Of a stretch of 64,000 nucleotides of DNA, positions 47,879 through 56,861 are shown piece after piece. A program made the translations under genes and the position numbers. Origin of the DNA: Janthinobacterium sp. 61 (GTDB taxonomy: Bacteria > Pseudomonadota > Gammaproteobacteria > Burkholderiales > Burkholderiaceae_D); assembly GCF_002846335.1 (NCBI RefSeq), contig NZ_PJMQ01000001.1, positions 3,906,001-3,970,000 on the forward strand. Reading direction: 5' to 3'. The number at the start of each line of letters is the position of its first letter. Position 1 is the stretch's first letter. Under the pieces are notes generated by a model, which made no database searches, was not told where the DNA came from, and saw only the letters and a program-made list of their open reading frames with translations.

Positions 47879-49035
47879 CGTAAGGTCTCCGTGGCGCCGT
47901 CTTTCAGAATCGCTCGCGCGACGATCAGGCGCATGATTTCATTCGTCCCTTCCAGGATCTGGTGCACCCGCGTGTCGCGCACGTGGCGCTCGAGCGGATA
48001 CTCGCGGATGTAGCCGTAGCCGCCATGCAATTGCAGCGCGTCGTTGGCGACATTAAAGCCCACATCCGTGGCGAAACGTTTTGCCATGGCGCAATACGCA
48101 GTAGCATCCGGGCTTTCCTGGTCCAGTTTCCAGGCTGCCAGGCGCACCATCTGGCGCGCCGCCACCAGTTCCGTCAGCATATCGGCCAGCTTGAATTGCA
48201 GCGCCTGGAATTGCGCCAGCTCGCGGCCGAACTGCGTGCGCTCCTTCATGTACGCCTGCGCGCGCGTGAGAGCAGCCTGCGCCGTGCCCACCGAGCACAC
48301 AGCGATATTGATGCGCCCGCCATCGATGCCCTTCATGGCAATGGCAAAGCCTTCGCCTTCCGCCCCCAGCAAGTTAGCAACCGGTACCTTGACCTGGTCG
48401 AAACTGATGATGCGCGTGGGCTGGCTGTTCCAGCCCATCTTTTCTTCCTTCTTGCCGTACACGATGCCGGGCAAGTTCGCCGGTACGGCAAAGGCGGAAA
48501 TGCCCGCCGCGCCCTCGCTGCCCGTGCGCGCCATGACGATCAGCATGTCCGTCTGGCCCGCGCCCGAGATAAACGCTTTCGTGCCGTCGAGGACGTAGAA
48601 ATCGCCATCCCTGACAGCCTTGGTGCGCAGGGAGGCCGCATCGGAACCCGACTGCGGTTCCGTCAGGCAATAGCTGGCCAACTTCTGGCCGGCGGCAAGG
48701 GCAGGCACCCACTCGTCGCACAGGGCTTCCTGCCCCCAGCGCGACAGCATCCAGGTGGCCATGTTGTGGATGGTGATGTAGGCCGTGGTCGAGGTGCAAC
48801 CTCCCGCCAGCTCTTCAAACACGATGGCCGCATCCTGGCGGCTCAAACCCAGGCCGCCCCAGCGCTGCGGCGTGTACAGGCCGCAAAAGCCCATCTCGCC
48901 CGCCTTGGCAATCGTTTCCACGGGAAAGATCGATTCCGCATCCCAGTGTGCCGCGTGCGGCGCCAGTTCGCCTTCGGCAAACGCGCGCGCCGCCTGCTGG
49001 AACTCGCGCTGCTCGTCGCTCAATTCAAAGTCCAT
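47875..49035 (-). CDS. Acyl-CoA dehydrogenase, probable isobutyryl-CoA dehydrogenase
   Basis: The product has 386 residues. The three acyl-CoA dehydrogenase domains are complete. CLTEPQSGSDAASLRTKA contacts FAD, and the catalytic base is E362 in HQILEGTNEIMRLIVARA. GGYGYIREYPLERHVRD is the usual dimer/FAD segment. The N-terminal GGCTSTTAYITIHNMATWM resembles the ACAD8 (isobutyryl-CoA) branch. In the operon it oxidises isobutyryl-CoA to methacrylyl-CoA. It follows mmsA by 9 bp and overlaps the hydratase gene by 4 bp. Confidence 0.92.
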   Translation of the reverse strand: MDFELSDEQREFQQAARAFAEGELAPHAAHWDAESIFPVETIAKAGEMGFCGLYTPQRWGGLGLSRQDAAIVFEELAGGCTSTTAYITIHNMATWMLSRWGQEALCDEWVPALAAGQKLASYCLTEPQSGSDAASLRTKAVRDGDFYVLDGTKAFISGAGQTDMLIVMARTGSEGAAGISAFAVPANLPGIVYGKKEEKMGWNSQPTRIISFDQVKVPVANLLGAEGEGFAIAMKGIDGGRINIAVCSVGTAQAALTRAQAYMKERTQFGRELAQFQALQFKLADMLTELVAARQMVRLAAWKLDQESPDATAYCAMAKRFATDVGFNVANDALQLHGGYGYIREYPLERHVRDTRVHQILEGTNEIMRLIVARAILKDGATETLR

Positions 49036-49044
49036 GGCAGCTCC

Positions 49045-50553
49045 TTACTTGAGGCTGATGGTGGTGTTGACCTTGCCCACCGACGCCGCATCCGTGAACC
49101 AGCGCTGGGTAATCGTTTGCGTCTGCGTGTAGAACAGCACGACCTGCTTGCCGAACGGACCCAGATCGCCCAGTTTCGAGCCGCGCGAACCCGTAAAGCT
49201 GAACAGCGGGACGGGCACGGGAATGGGCACGTTGATGCCAACCTGGCCCACGTCGATTTCTTCCTGGAAATAGCGTGCGGCCGCGCCGCTCTGCGTGAAC
49301 AGCGCCGTGCCATTGCCGTTCGGGTTCGCGTTCACCAGGGCGATGGCTTCGTCCAGCGTATCGACTTCGACGACGATCAGGACGGGGCCAAAGATTTCCT
49401 GGTCATACACGACCATGCCTGGTTTCACGCCGGACAAAATCGTCGGTCCGACGAAGTTGCCGTTCGGATAGCCATCCACCTTCACATCGCGGCCATCGAG
49501 GGTCAGCACGGCGCCCTGTTCGATGCCCTTGGCGACCAGGCTGAACACGCGCTCTTTTGCCGCGCACGAAATCACGGGGCCCAGGTCGGGATTGTCCTTG
49601 CCCGCACCCACCGTCAGGGTCTGCGCCTTGGCGGACAGTTCCGGCAGCCACTCGCGCGCCGCGCCCACCAGCACGGCGACAGAGGCGGCCATGCAGCGCT
49701 GGCCGGCCGCGCCGAAACCTGCGCCCAGCAACTGGTTCAGGGTCTGCTCTTTATTTGCGTCCGGCAAGACGACAGCGTGGTTCTTGGCGCCCATCATGCA
49801 TTGCGCGCGCTTGCCGTTCAGGCTGGCGCGCTGGTACACATGCGTGCCCACCTTGCTCGATCCCACGAACGAAATCGCCTTGATGTCCGGGTGGTCGCAC
49901 AGGGCGTTGACCACGTCTTCGCCGCCGTGGATCACGTTCAGCACGCCGGCCGGGATACCTGCCTGCAAGGCCAGGCGCACGAGTTTTTCCGTCACCAGCG
50001 GATCTTGCTCCGATGGTTTCAGCACGAATGTATTGCCGCAGGCAATCGCCATCGGAAACATCCACAGGGGGATCATGGCGGGGAAATTGAATGGGGTGAT
50101 ACCGGCGCACACGCCCAGCGGCTGCATCACGCTGTAGGTATCGACGCCACCGGCCACGTTTTGCGCATATTCGCCCATCTGCAGGGTGCCGATATTGGCG
50201 GCGTGCTCGACCACTTCCAGGCCACGGAAGACATCGCCTTCCGCGTCGAGCAGGGTCTTGCCCTGTTCCATGGTCAAGGTCGCCGCCAGGTCGGCCATGT
50301 TTTCGCGGATCAGCTGCTGCAATTTCAGGAAAATGCGCGCGCGCGCGCCGATGGGCGTCTTGCGCCAGGTTTTGAAGGCGCGCTGGGCCGAGGCGATCGC
50401 GGCGTTGACTTCGTCCGGCGTGGCGAACGGTACTTTGGCCAATACTTCCTGGGTGGCGGGGTTGACGACATCGCGCCAGATGGTGGTTTGGGATTCAACC
50501 CACTCGCCGTTGATCAAGAGGGGAACGGTCGGAATTGCGTTTTGCGTGGTCAC
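49045..50553 (-). CDS. mmsA: CoA-acylating methylmalonate-semialdehyde dehydrogenase
   Basis: MmsA converts methylmalonate semialdehyde to propionyl-CoA with NAD+ and CoA, ending the valine distal pathway. The product has 502 residues. The start codon is GTG at 50553 behind AGGAGA, the only start with a good ribosome site. The aldehyde dehydrogenase motifs include [19 protein letters not shown] (characteristic of MmsA), [12 protein letters not shown], and the catalytic Cys287 in [11 protein letters not shown]. It is the first gene of the operon and divergent from the XRE-type regulator across 157 bp rich in TTTGCA dyads. Confidence 0.96.
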   Translation of the reverse strand: MTTQNAIPTVPLLINGEWVESQTTIWRDVVNPATQEVLAKVPFATPDEVNAAIASAQRAFKTWRKTPIGARARIFLKLQQLIRENMADLAATLTMEQGKTLLDAEGDVFRGLEVVEHAANIGTLQMGEYAQNVAGGVDTYSVMQPLGVCAGITPFNFPAMIPLWMFPMAIACGNTFVLKPSEQDPLVTEKLVRLALQAGIPAGVLNVIHGGEDVVNALCDHPDIKAISFVGSSKVGTHVYQRASLNGKRAQCMMGAKNHAVVLPDANKEQTLNQLLGAGFGAAGQRCMAASVAVLVGAAREWLPELSAKAQTLTVGAGKDNPDLGPVISCAAKERVFSLVAKGIEQGAVLTLDGRDVKVDGYPNGNFVGPTILSGVKPGMVVYDQEIFGPVLIVVEVDTLDEAIALVNANPNGNGTALFTQSGAAARYFQEEIDVGQVGINVPIPVPVPLFSFTGSRGSKLGDLGPFGKQVVLFYTQTQTITQRWFTDAASVGKVNTTISLK

Positions 50554-50583
50554 TCGGTGTCTCCTGGTGTGGGTATATGTCTG

Positions 50584-50643
50584 TTTGCATTATTCGCACA
50601 ATCGCCGCCGCGAACAAGGCGTGAAAATGCGAGATAATGCAAA
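50584..50643. promoter_or_regulatory. Long-range inverted repeat TTTGCATTAT/ATAATGCAAA
   Basis: TTTGCATTAT (50584-50593) and ATAATGCAAA (50634-50643) are perfect complements 40 bp apart; TCGCA/TGCGA extends the match with a small offset. One arm lies near the mmsA start and the other toward the regulator. They share the TTTGCA half-site with the dyad at 50656-50684. Confidence 0.55.
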
Positions 50644-50655
50644 GCTGAATCTGTT

Positions 50656-50684
50656 AATCTGCAAATATTGTAAATTTGCAGATT
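50656..50684. promoter_or_regulatory. Candidate operator dyad for the XRE regulator
   Basis: AATCTGCAAA-tattgtaaa-TTTGCAGATT is a perfect 10-bp inverted repeat with a 9-bp spacer, 27 bp upstream of the regulator start. The TTTGCA core resembles the TTTGCAAA motif of the related actinobacterial regulator RamB (from memory). It is a strong candidate autoregulatory site. Confidence 0.65.
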
Positions 50685-50710
50685 CCACAATCCGGGAAAG
50701 AGGAAACGCG

Positions 50711-52093
50711 ATGGCGAAGGTTTTCATGGGCGTGCGCCTGCAGCGGCTGCGCGAAGAACGGCGCATGACGCAGGTGGCGCTGGCCAAGGCCCTGGGCATC
50801 TCGCCCAGCTATCTGAACCAGATGGAACGCAACCAGCGCCCGCTGACGGTGCCGATTCTGTTGCGCATCGGCACGGTACTGGGGGTTGATCCGCAAATCT
50901 TTTCCGAACACGACAGCGCCAGCCTGGTAGCAGATGTACGCGACGTGTTCGGCGAATTGCCCGACGCACCGCCCACCTCGATGGCCGAGCTCAAAATGCT
51001 GGTGGAAAACATGCCGGAACTGGCCCGTTCCATCCTGCTGCTGCAGCGGCGCTACCGGGTGATGGCGGAGCGGGCCGACACGCTGGCCGCGCGCCTTGAT
51101 GACGGCAGCCGCGGCGCCAGCTCGGCGGCGCCCTCCACGGACGAGGAAGTGCGCGAGTACCTGAACCGGCGGCAAAACTATATCGATGAACTGGACCGGG
51201 CGGCGGAGCTGGTGGCGGGCGAACTTGACCCGCAGCTGCGCACGCTCGACGCGCTGCAAAGCCGGCTACTGGAGCGTCACGGTATCCAGGTGCAACTCTC
51301 CGATGGCGATGCGGGCATGGTGCGCAAGCACCGCTTTGATGCACAACAACATATCCTGTGGTTGCCCGACACCTTGACGGGCGGCCAGCGCGCCTTCCAG
51401 ATGGCGGCGCAGATCAGCCTGCTCGAGCACAGTGACCTGATCGACGCCCTGGTGCTGGCGGCGGGACTTTCCGGCGCGGCTGCGCAAACGAGCGCGCGCC
51501 TGGCATTCTCCAATTATTTCGCGGGCGCCCTGTTGATGCCCTACCAGCGCTTCCTGCAGGCGGCGGAAACGCGCGCCTACGATATCGAGCGTCTGGCGCA
51601 CCAGTTCGGCGTGGGTTTCGAAGCCGTGTGCCACCGTTTGAGCACCATGCAGCGCCCCGATGCGGCGGGATTGCCGTTTTTCTTTGTTCGTGTTGACCGC
51701 GCGGGCAATGTCTCGAAGCGCCAGTCGGCCACGGACTTCCATTTTTCAAGGGTGGGCGGTACTTGCCCGCTATGGATCGTGTATGACGCCTTCAGCCATC
51801 CGGGCCAGGTGCTGACGCAAGTGGCCAGCATGCCCGACGGCTGCACCTATCTGTGGATCGCGCGCCAGGTGAGTACGGCCTCGCCGGGCTTCCGCGCGCC
51901 AGGCAAGACCTTTGCCGTGGCGCTGGGTTGCGACATCTCGCAGGCGCACCGCTTGATTTACTCAAAGGGACTCGATTTGCACGACCCGAGCAGCGCCACG
52001 CCCATCGGCACGGGCTGCAAGGTGTGCGAGCGGCAGGCGTGCCCGCAGCGGGCGTTTCCGTCCCTGCTGCTGCCGCCACCCGTTTCGGCCTAG
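50711..52093 (+). CDS. XRE-family short-chain acyl-CoA regulator (RamB/ScfR type)
   Basis: The product has 460 residues. The start at 50711 follows GAGGAAAC. The N-terminal lambda-repressor-type helix-turn-helix (residues 8-62) has MTQVALAKALGISPSYLNQMERNQRPL. An IrrE/ImmA-type peptidase-like domain covers about 190-300 (ISLLEHSDLIDAL, ARLAFSNYFAGALLMPYQRFLQAA), but the HExxH metal site is not evident. The C-terminal domain (about 300-450) ends with a Cys cluster CKVCERQACPQRAFP. Related proteins control acyl-CoA, propionate or acetate genes, so control of the divergent valine operon is likely. Confidence 0.88.
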   Translation: MAKVFMGVRLQRLREERRMTQVALAKALGISPSYLNQMERNQRPLTVPILLRIGTVLGVDPQIFSEHDSASLVADVRDVFGELPDAPPTSMAELKMLVENMPELARSILLLQRRYRVMAERADTLAARLDDGSRGASSAAPSTDEEVREYLNRRQNYIDELDRAAELVAGELDPQLRTLDALQSRLLERHGIQVQLSDGDAGMVRKHRFDAQQHILWLPDTLTGGQRAFQMAAQISLLEHSDLIDALVLAAGLSGAAAQTSARLAFSNYFAGALLMPYQRFLQAAETRAYDIERLAHQFGVGFEAVCHRLSTMQRPDAAGLPFFFVRVDRAGNVSKRQSATDFHFSRVGGTCPLWIVYDAFSHPGQVLTQVASMPDGCTYLWIARQVSTASPGFRAPGKTFAVALGCDISQAHRLIYSKGLDLHDPSSATPIGTGCKVCERQACPQRAFPSLLLPPPVSA

Positions 52094-53166
52094 GAGGCGT
52101 CGACCACGCGCGCCCGCAGCGCGTCGAACTCGCGCGTAAATTCCGCGCGCCAGTCGCTCCGCGTGGTCTCGGCTATCCAGGCCGCATCCAGGCCATTCAG
52201 CATGAAGCCGCGCATGTCGTCCAGGCTGAAGCCGAACTCGCGCATCATCATCCAGGCGCCCGTCGGCGTCACGTGGTGCAGGGTCGGGTCGTCCGTGTTC
52301 GGATGCAGTTTCAGGCCCAGTTTGGCCATGGCGCGGATCGGGTGGTCGAGCGCCCAGCGCTCGGGCGCCAGGGTGCGCAGGTAATACGAATTGGTGGGCA
52401 CCACGGTAAACACCAGGCCCCGTTCCACGCAGCGCTGCGCCAGTTGAGGATTATCGACAATCGTGTAGCCGTGGTCGACCCGATCCACCTGCAATTGCTC
52501 GATGGCCGTCTCCACGTTCATCCACGGCATGCCGAATTCGCCCGCATGCGCCGTGCATTTGAAACCCGCCTCGCGCGCGGCGCGGTAGGCTTCGATGAAC
52601 AGTTCGGGCGGACGGTCGTTTTCGCGGTAGTCGATGCCGATGCCGATCACTTCCGGCGCGCGGTGGGCCTTCATCCATTCCACCATCTGCACAGCTTCGG
52701 CGGGAGCGGCTTCGCGGTCGATGCTGGGGATCAAACGGCCGATCACGCCAAAATCACGCTGCGCGTCGCGGATGGCCGCTACAATGGCGTCTTGCGCCGC
52801 GTCATAGCGAATGCCCGAGACGCGCACGGTGCCGGTCGGGTTCCAGAAAAACTCCGCATAGCGCACGCCGTGGCCATGCACGTCTTCCAGGTATTCGTAG
52901 GCGAGGCAGTACAGGTCAGTCGGCGAGACGATCAGGTGTGCGTCCAGAGCGCGCAGCACGCGCAGCACGCCGACGGGCTTGTCACCGCGCGTATAGAACG
53001 CGTCGATTTCCTCGGGGGTGACGACATTGCCCGTTTTGGCGGCCAGCGCGCGGAAAGTAGCCTGGCGCACCGTGCCGAACAGGTGGCAATGCAGCTCCAC
53101 CTTCGGCATGGCGCGTAAAAACTGTTCGATGCTCAGGGCTGGCAGGGTGTCGGCAGAGTTACTCAT
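52090..53166 (-). CDS. Adenosine deaminase family protein
   Basis: The product has 358 residues and the amidohydrolase barrel. The first zinc motif is PKVELHCHLFGTV (H26, H28); the family usually has HxHLDG or HxHLNG, so Phe30 replaces the Asp/Asn. The other catalytic elements are intact: TAHAGEFG (zinc His and catalytic Glu), VDHGYTI and HPNTDDP (catalytic Asp pair). It deaminates a purine nucleoside or base; the exact substrate is uncertain. It is followed by no gene in its direction, overlaps the XRE regulator's stop by four bases convergently, and is 28 bp after the nucleoside hydrolase. Confidence 0.88.
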   Translation of the reverse strand: MSNSADTLPALSIEQFLRAMPKVELHCHLFGTVRQATFRALAAKTGNVVTPEEIDAFYTRGDKPVGVLRVLRALDAHLIVSPTDLYCLAYEYLEDVHGHGVRYAEFFWNPTGTVRVSGIRYDAAQDAIVAAIRDAQRDFGVIGRLIPSIDREAAPAEAVQMVEWMKAHRAPEVIGIGIDYRENDRPPELFIEAYRAAREAGFKCTAHAGEFGMPWMNVETAIEQLQVDRVDHGYTIVDNPQLAQRCVERGLVFTVVPTNSYYLRTLAPERWALDHPIRAMAKLGLKLHPNTDDPTLHHVTPTGAWMMMREFGFSLDDMRGFMLNGLDAAWIAETTRSDWRAEFTREFDALRARVVDAS

Positions 53167-53194
53167 GAAGCTCGCTTCGTTAGTGGGAAAAAGG

Positions 53195-54139
53195 TCAAAC
53201 GAGAATGGCGGCCAGGCGGCGCATCAGGCGCTCGATGGCGACCGGGCCATCGGCCAGCATCGCCACCTGCGTGTTGACGGGCGCACGGCGTGGCACGCGG
53301 AATTCGCACACCGTCATGCCGCGCGTCAGTTCGCCCGTCAATTCGATAGCCACGTGGGCCGGCTGAAACTGGAACAGCTGCGGCGCTTCCAAGTACAGGG
53401 CCACCACCGGGTCGTACATGGGCATGGGTACGGAACCGTCCGCGCTGCGGATGCGCACATACGCTTCCAGGTAACCGGCAAGACGCAGCGCGCGCGACGT
53501 GCCGATGGCGCGCAACTGCTGCACTTCTGCGTTCGTCACAAGCAGCTGGCGGCACAGGTTCAAGCCGAACATGCGCAGCGGGATGCCGGCCTGGAAGACC
53601 TGGGCGGCCGCTTCCGGGTCGGCGTAGATGTTGAATTCCGCCGCCGCCGTGTGGTTACCCTGGTCGGTCGAGCCGCCCATCAGGATGATTTCGACGATCT
53701 TGCCGGCGATATCGGGCGCGCGGGCCAGCGCCGTGGCCAGATTCGTCATCGGCGCTATAGCAATGACCGTAATCTGGCCAGGGTGGGCCCGCACGGCGGC
53801 GATCAGTGCATCGACGGCGTGGCCGGCCGCGTCACTGGCGGCGCCAGGCGGCAGGATCTCGCCTGTCGTCGGCATGCCGCTGTCGCCGAGGATGCGCTGC
53901 GCCGTCTCGATGACGCCGGCCAGCGGTTCTTCACAGCCCCGATAAATAGGCACCGTCAAGCCATCATGGGCCTTGATGCGCAAGGCATTGTCGTAGGTGA
54001 TGTCGACAGGCGCATTGCCCGCCACCACGCTCACGCCCAGCCACTCGATATCGGGATTGCTGCTCAACAGCAACATCGTCAGCCAGTCGTCAAATCCGGG
54101 ATCGGTATCGAGCCAGATCTTTTTCAAGGGTTGGGTCAT
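53195..54139 (-). CDS. Nucleoside hydrolase (IunH family)
   Basis: The product has 314 residues. The start at 54139 gives MTQPLKKIWLDTDPGFDDW, with the calcium-binding DTDPGFDD at 11-18 (family DTDPGxDD). Other family signatures are IAPMTNLATAL, EIILMGGSTDQGNHTAAAEFNIYADPEAA and the late MYDPVVALYL. It cleaves the N-glycosidic bond of nucleosides to base and ribose. Specificity cannot be read from these motifs. It lies between the deaminase and the ABC transporter genes in the same direction, indicating nucleoside salvage from outside. Confidence 0.93.
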   Translation of the reverse strand: MTQPLKKIWLDTDPGFDDWLTMLLLSSNPDIEWLGVSVVAGNAPVDITYDNALRIKAHDGLTVPIYRGCEEPLAGVIETAQRILGDSGMPTTGEILPPGAASDAAGHAVDALIAAVRAHPGQITVIAIAPMTNLATALARAPDIAGKIVEIILMGGSTDQGNHTAAAEFNIYADPEAAAQVFQAGIPLRMFGLNLCRQLLVTNAEVQQLRAIGTSRALRLAGYLEAYVRIRSADGSVPMPMYDPVVALYLEAPQLFQFQPAHVAIELTGELTRGMTVCEFRVPRRAPVNTQVAMLADGPVAIERLMRRLAAILV

Positions 54140-54179
54140 GATGCTTTCCAGTCGATTGGTAAGGGAAGTCAGGCGGCCA

Positions 54180-55211
54180 TTAAGCAGCCAAACAAAGCGC
54201 GCTCTCAGACGGCAGCACGAACGAGACGGCCGTGCCTTCGCGCCAGGCGGCGCCACCGGCCGCGCAAATTCCCTTGACCTGGCCCAGCGGGGTTTGCAGC
54301 AGGTATTCGACGGTGTCGCCCAGGAAGCCCCGTGCCAGCACGGTGCCCGGGTATTGACCAGCCGCGTCGTCCGGCGCGCACACGCGCACCTTGTCGGGAC
54401 GCCAGCCCAGCACCGTCGTGCCGGTGGTCACTGGCGCCGTGTACGGCAGGCTGGCGCCCGCGTGGTGCAGCGCGCCGTCGCGGTAATCGAACAGGTTCTC
54501 GAAGCCCATGAAGTTGGCCACAAAACGCGTCGATGGCGTATTGAAGACGGCTTCCGGCGCGGCCAGCTGCTCGATGCGGCCGCCGTTCATGACGACGATG
54601 CGGTCGGACAAGGCCAGCGCTTCTTCCTGGTCATGCGTCACGTACAACATGGTGATGCCCAGTTCGCGCTGGATGCGGCGCAATTCGGCACGCATCTGCA
54701 CGCGCAGCTTGGCATCCAGGTTCGACAGCGGTTCGTCCAGCAGCAGCAGGGCCGGTTCGACGACGATGGCGCGCGCCAGCGCCACGCGCTGCTGCTGGCC
54801 GCCGGACATCTGCGCCGGCAAACGCGTTTCAAAGCCCGTCAGGCCGACGGCGGCGATCACCGCCTCCACTTTCGTTTTCAACAAGGCTGGCGCAACCTTG
54901 CGCAGGCGCAAGCCGAAAGCGATGTTGTCGTAGACATTCAAGTGCGGGAACAGCGCATACGACTGGAAGACCATGCCGATATTGCGTTTATTGGGCGCCA
55001 GCTTGCCGATTTCGCGGCCATCGAGCACGATGCGGCCCGATTGCAGCGGCATCAGGCCGGCGATGGCACGCATGGTGGTGGTCTTGCCGCAGCCGCTGGG
55101 GCCCAGCAGGGAAATCAGCTCGCCCTGCTCGACGTGCAAGTCCAGGTCTTTCACGGACGTCGTGTTCTTGGCGTAGCCGAGGTTCAGCTTGTGCAGTTCC
55201 AGATAACTCAT
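54180..55211 (-). CDS. ABC transporter ATP-binding protein (PotA-like)
   Basis: The product has 343 residues. Walker A is GPSGCGKTT (K43), the signature is MSGGQQQRVALARA, Walker B is LLLLDEPLSNLD, followed by the H-loop THDQEEALALSDRIVVM. A C-terminal TOBE domain (about 260-343) is present, as in polyamine, iron and thiamine importers (PotA/FbpC type). It energises the two permeases encoded immediately upstream in the operon. The start at 55211 follows GAGG. Confidence 0.95.
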   Translation of the reverse strand: MSYLELHKLNLGYAKNTTSVKDLDLHVEQGELISLLGPSGCGKTTTMRAIAGLMPLQSGRIVLDGREIGKLAPNKRNIGMVFQSYALFPHLNVYDNIAFGLRLRKVAPALLKTKVEAVIAAVGLTGFETRLPAQMSGGQQQRVALARAIVVEPALLLLDEPLSNLDAKLRVQMRAELRRIQRELGITMLYVTHDQEEALALSDRIVVMNGGRIEQLAAPEAVFNTPSTRFVANFMGFENLFDYRDGALHHAGASLPYTAPVTTGTTVLGWRPDKVRVCAPDDAAGQYPGTVLARGFLGDTVEYLLQTPLGQVKGICAAGGAAWREGTAVSFVLPSESALCLAA

Positions 55212-55224
55212 GGTGTGTTGCCTC

Positions 55225-56004
55225 TTACATGTATTTAGAAATGCCCAGCACCTTCTCGGTCACCATCACGAAGGCCATGGTGAACAAGACCAGCAAGGTC
55301 GACAGGGCAGCGATCGACGGATCGAAACTGTTTTCCATATGCCCCAGCATCTCGATGGGCAAGGTGCTGATGCCCGGCCCCGTCAGGAACAGCGAGACGG
55401 GTACCTGGTTGAACGAGGTGACGAAAGCGAGGAAGAAGGCTGCGATCACGGCGTTGCGGATATTCGGCAGCACGATCATGAAGAACGCGCGCAGGCGCGA
55501 CGCTCCCAGGGTGATGGCCGCATCCTCGATATCCACGCGCAGGTTCACCAGGCTGGCGTACACCACGCGCACCGAATACGGAATCAGGAGCGCGATATGG
55601 CCGATCAAGAGGCCCACATACACGGGCGCATTGATGGTCAGGACCAGGTGGTGCAGCAAGCCCAGGCCCACCAGGATGGCGGGGATGATCAGTGGCGACG
55701 TCAGGATCTGGCGGATGGCGCCGATGCCGGGCGGCGGCATGCGCGAAAATGCATACGCGACAGGAATGCCCAGCAACAGCGCGATGACGGTAGCGATCAG
55801 GCCGATTTCCAGGCTGGTCTGAAAGGCGCGACGGAATTCGGGCGCCGCCCACACTTCGAGAATCCAGCGCAGCGAGTACGACTCGGGCGGGAACGCCAGG
55901 GTTTCGCCGCCGCTGAAACCGGCCAGCACGACGATGGCAAAAGGTCCCAGCAGGAACAAAAACACCAGCCACAGGACGGCGCGTGAGAACAAGCTTTCTT
56001 TCAT
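55225..56004 (-). CDS. ABC transporter permease (PotC-like)
   Basis: The product has 259 residues and six predicted transmembrane helices. The EAA loop that docks on the ATPase is seen as EDAAITLGASRLRAFFMIVLPNIRNAV. The N-terminal LFLLGPFAIVVLAGFSGGE is typical of the second permease of spermidine/putrescine-type systems. Its ATG overlaps the stop of the other permease by four bases (ATGA), and the ATPase gene follows 13 bp downstream. Confidence 0.93.
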   Translation of the reverse strand: MKESLFSRAVLWLVFLFLLGPFAIVVLAGFSGGETLAFPPESYSLRWILEVWAAPEFRRAFQTSLEIGLIATVIALLLGIPVAYAFSRMPPPGIGAIRQILTSPLIIPAILVGLGLLHHLVLTINAPVYVGLLIGHIALLIPYSVRVVYASLVNLRVDIEDAAITLGASRLRAFFMIVLPNIRNAVIAAFFLAFVTSFNQVPVSLFLTGPGISTLPIEMLGHMENSFDPSIAALSTLLVLFTMAFVMVTEKVLGISKYM

Positions 56005-56840
56005 ACGGAGCTCCGGCTCGAGGAAATACGTTTAAGGCCGGCGTTGACCAGCAGGGTCATGCAGACGAGGATGACTGCGATCACATTCGCGGCGCCGAAA
56101 TCGCTCTCCACGCTGACCTTCTGGTACAGCAGGGTTTCCAGCATCAGCACCTTGGTGCCGCCCAGCAGGGCAGGCGTTACATAGGCCGTGACGCAACCCG
56201 TAAACACCAGGGTGCCGCCGACCACCAGGCCCTCTTGCGTCAGCGGCAGGGTGACCTTGCAAAACACTTGCCATGGATTGGCGCCCAGGGTGGCGGCGGC
56301 CGGTTCCACGTCGCGCGGCAGGTTTTCCAGCGCGCCAGCCAACGACATCAGCATCAAGGGCAGCAGCAATTGCAGCAGGCCGACAAACACGGCGAATTCA
56401 CTGAACAACAGGCGCAGCGGCTCGTCCGTGAAACCCATGTTGACCAGCGCCGCATTGAGGGCGCCATTACGCCCAAGCAAGACGATCCAGGCGTAGGTAC
56501 GCGCAATCGGCGAGACCATCAGCGGCAGGATCATCATGCCGACCACCAGGCCGCGCCACTTTGGCGATACACGCGCCACGGCTTGCGCAGCCGGGTAGCC
56601 CAGGAGGATGGACGCCAGGGTCACCAGCGCGGCGATGCGCAGGGTGCGCCAGAAGATGGTGCGGTTGAATTCCTGCGAGAAGAATTCAATGAAGCGGTCA
56701 ACGCCCCACTGCATGCCGTCGCCGACGCGGAAGGCGTCGACCAGCAAGGCCAGCACGGGCAGCAGGAAGCAGACGACGATAAAGATCAGCGCCGGCAGGA
56801 CCAGCAGCAGTCCCAGGCGCTTTTTTGGATCAGCAAACAT
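56001..56840 (-). CDS. ABC transporter permease (PotB-like)
   Basis: The product has 279 residues and about six transmembrane helices, with an extended periplasmic loop after helix 1 (VDAFRVGDGMQWGVDRFIEFF) as in PotB-like proteins. The EAA motif is EPAAATLGANPWQVFCKVTLPLTQEGL. It starts at 56840 behind GAGGAGAAA, 21 bp after the binding-protein gene, and overlaps the second permease by four bases. The heterodimer of this and the next permease forms the membrane channel. Confidence 0.93.
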   Translation of the reverse strand: MFADPKKRLGLLLVLPALIFIVVCFLLPVLALLVDAFRVGDGMQWGVDRFIEFFSQEFNRTIFWRTLRIAALVTLASILLGYPAAQAVARVSPKWRGLVVGMMILPLMVSPIARTYAWIVLLGRNGALNAALVNMGFTDEPLRLLFSEFAVFVGLLQLLLPLMLMSLAGALENLPRDVEPAAATLGANPWQVFCKVTLPLTQEGLVVGGTLVFTGCVTAYVTPALLGGTKVLMLETLLYQKVSVESDFGAANVIAVILVCMTLLVNAGLKRISSSRSSV

Positions 56841-56861
56841 GGTGTTTTCTCCTCGTCACCA

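Noticed and set aside
47962..50637. An 891-codon open frame on the plus strand opposite the valine operon
   Set aside because: It spans two well-identified minus-strand genes and their intergenic gap, and its composition is that of an antisense shadow.
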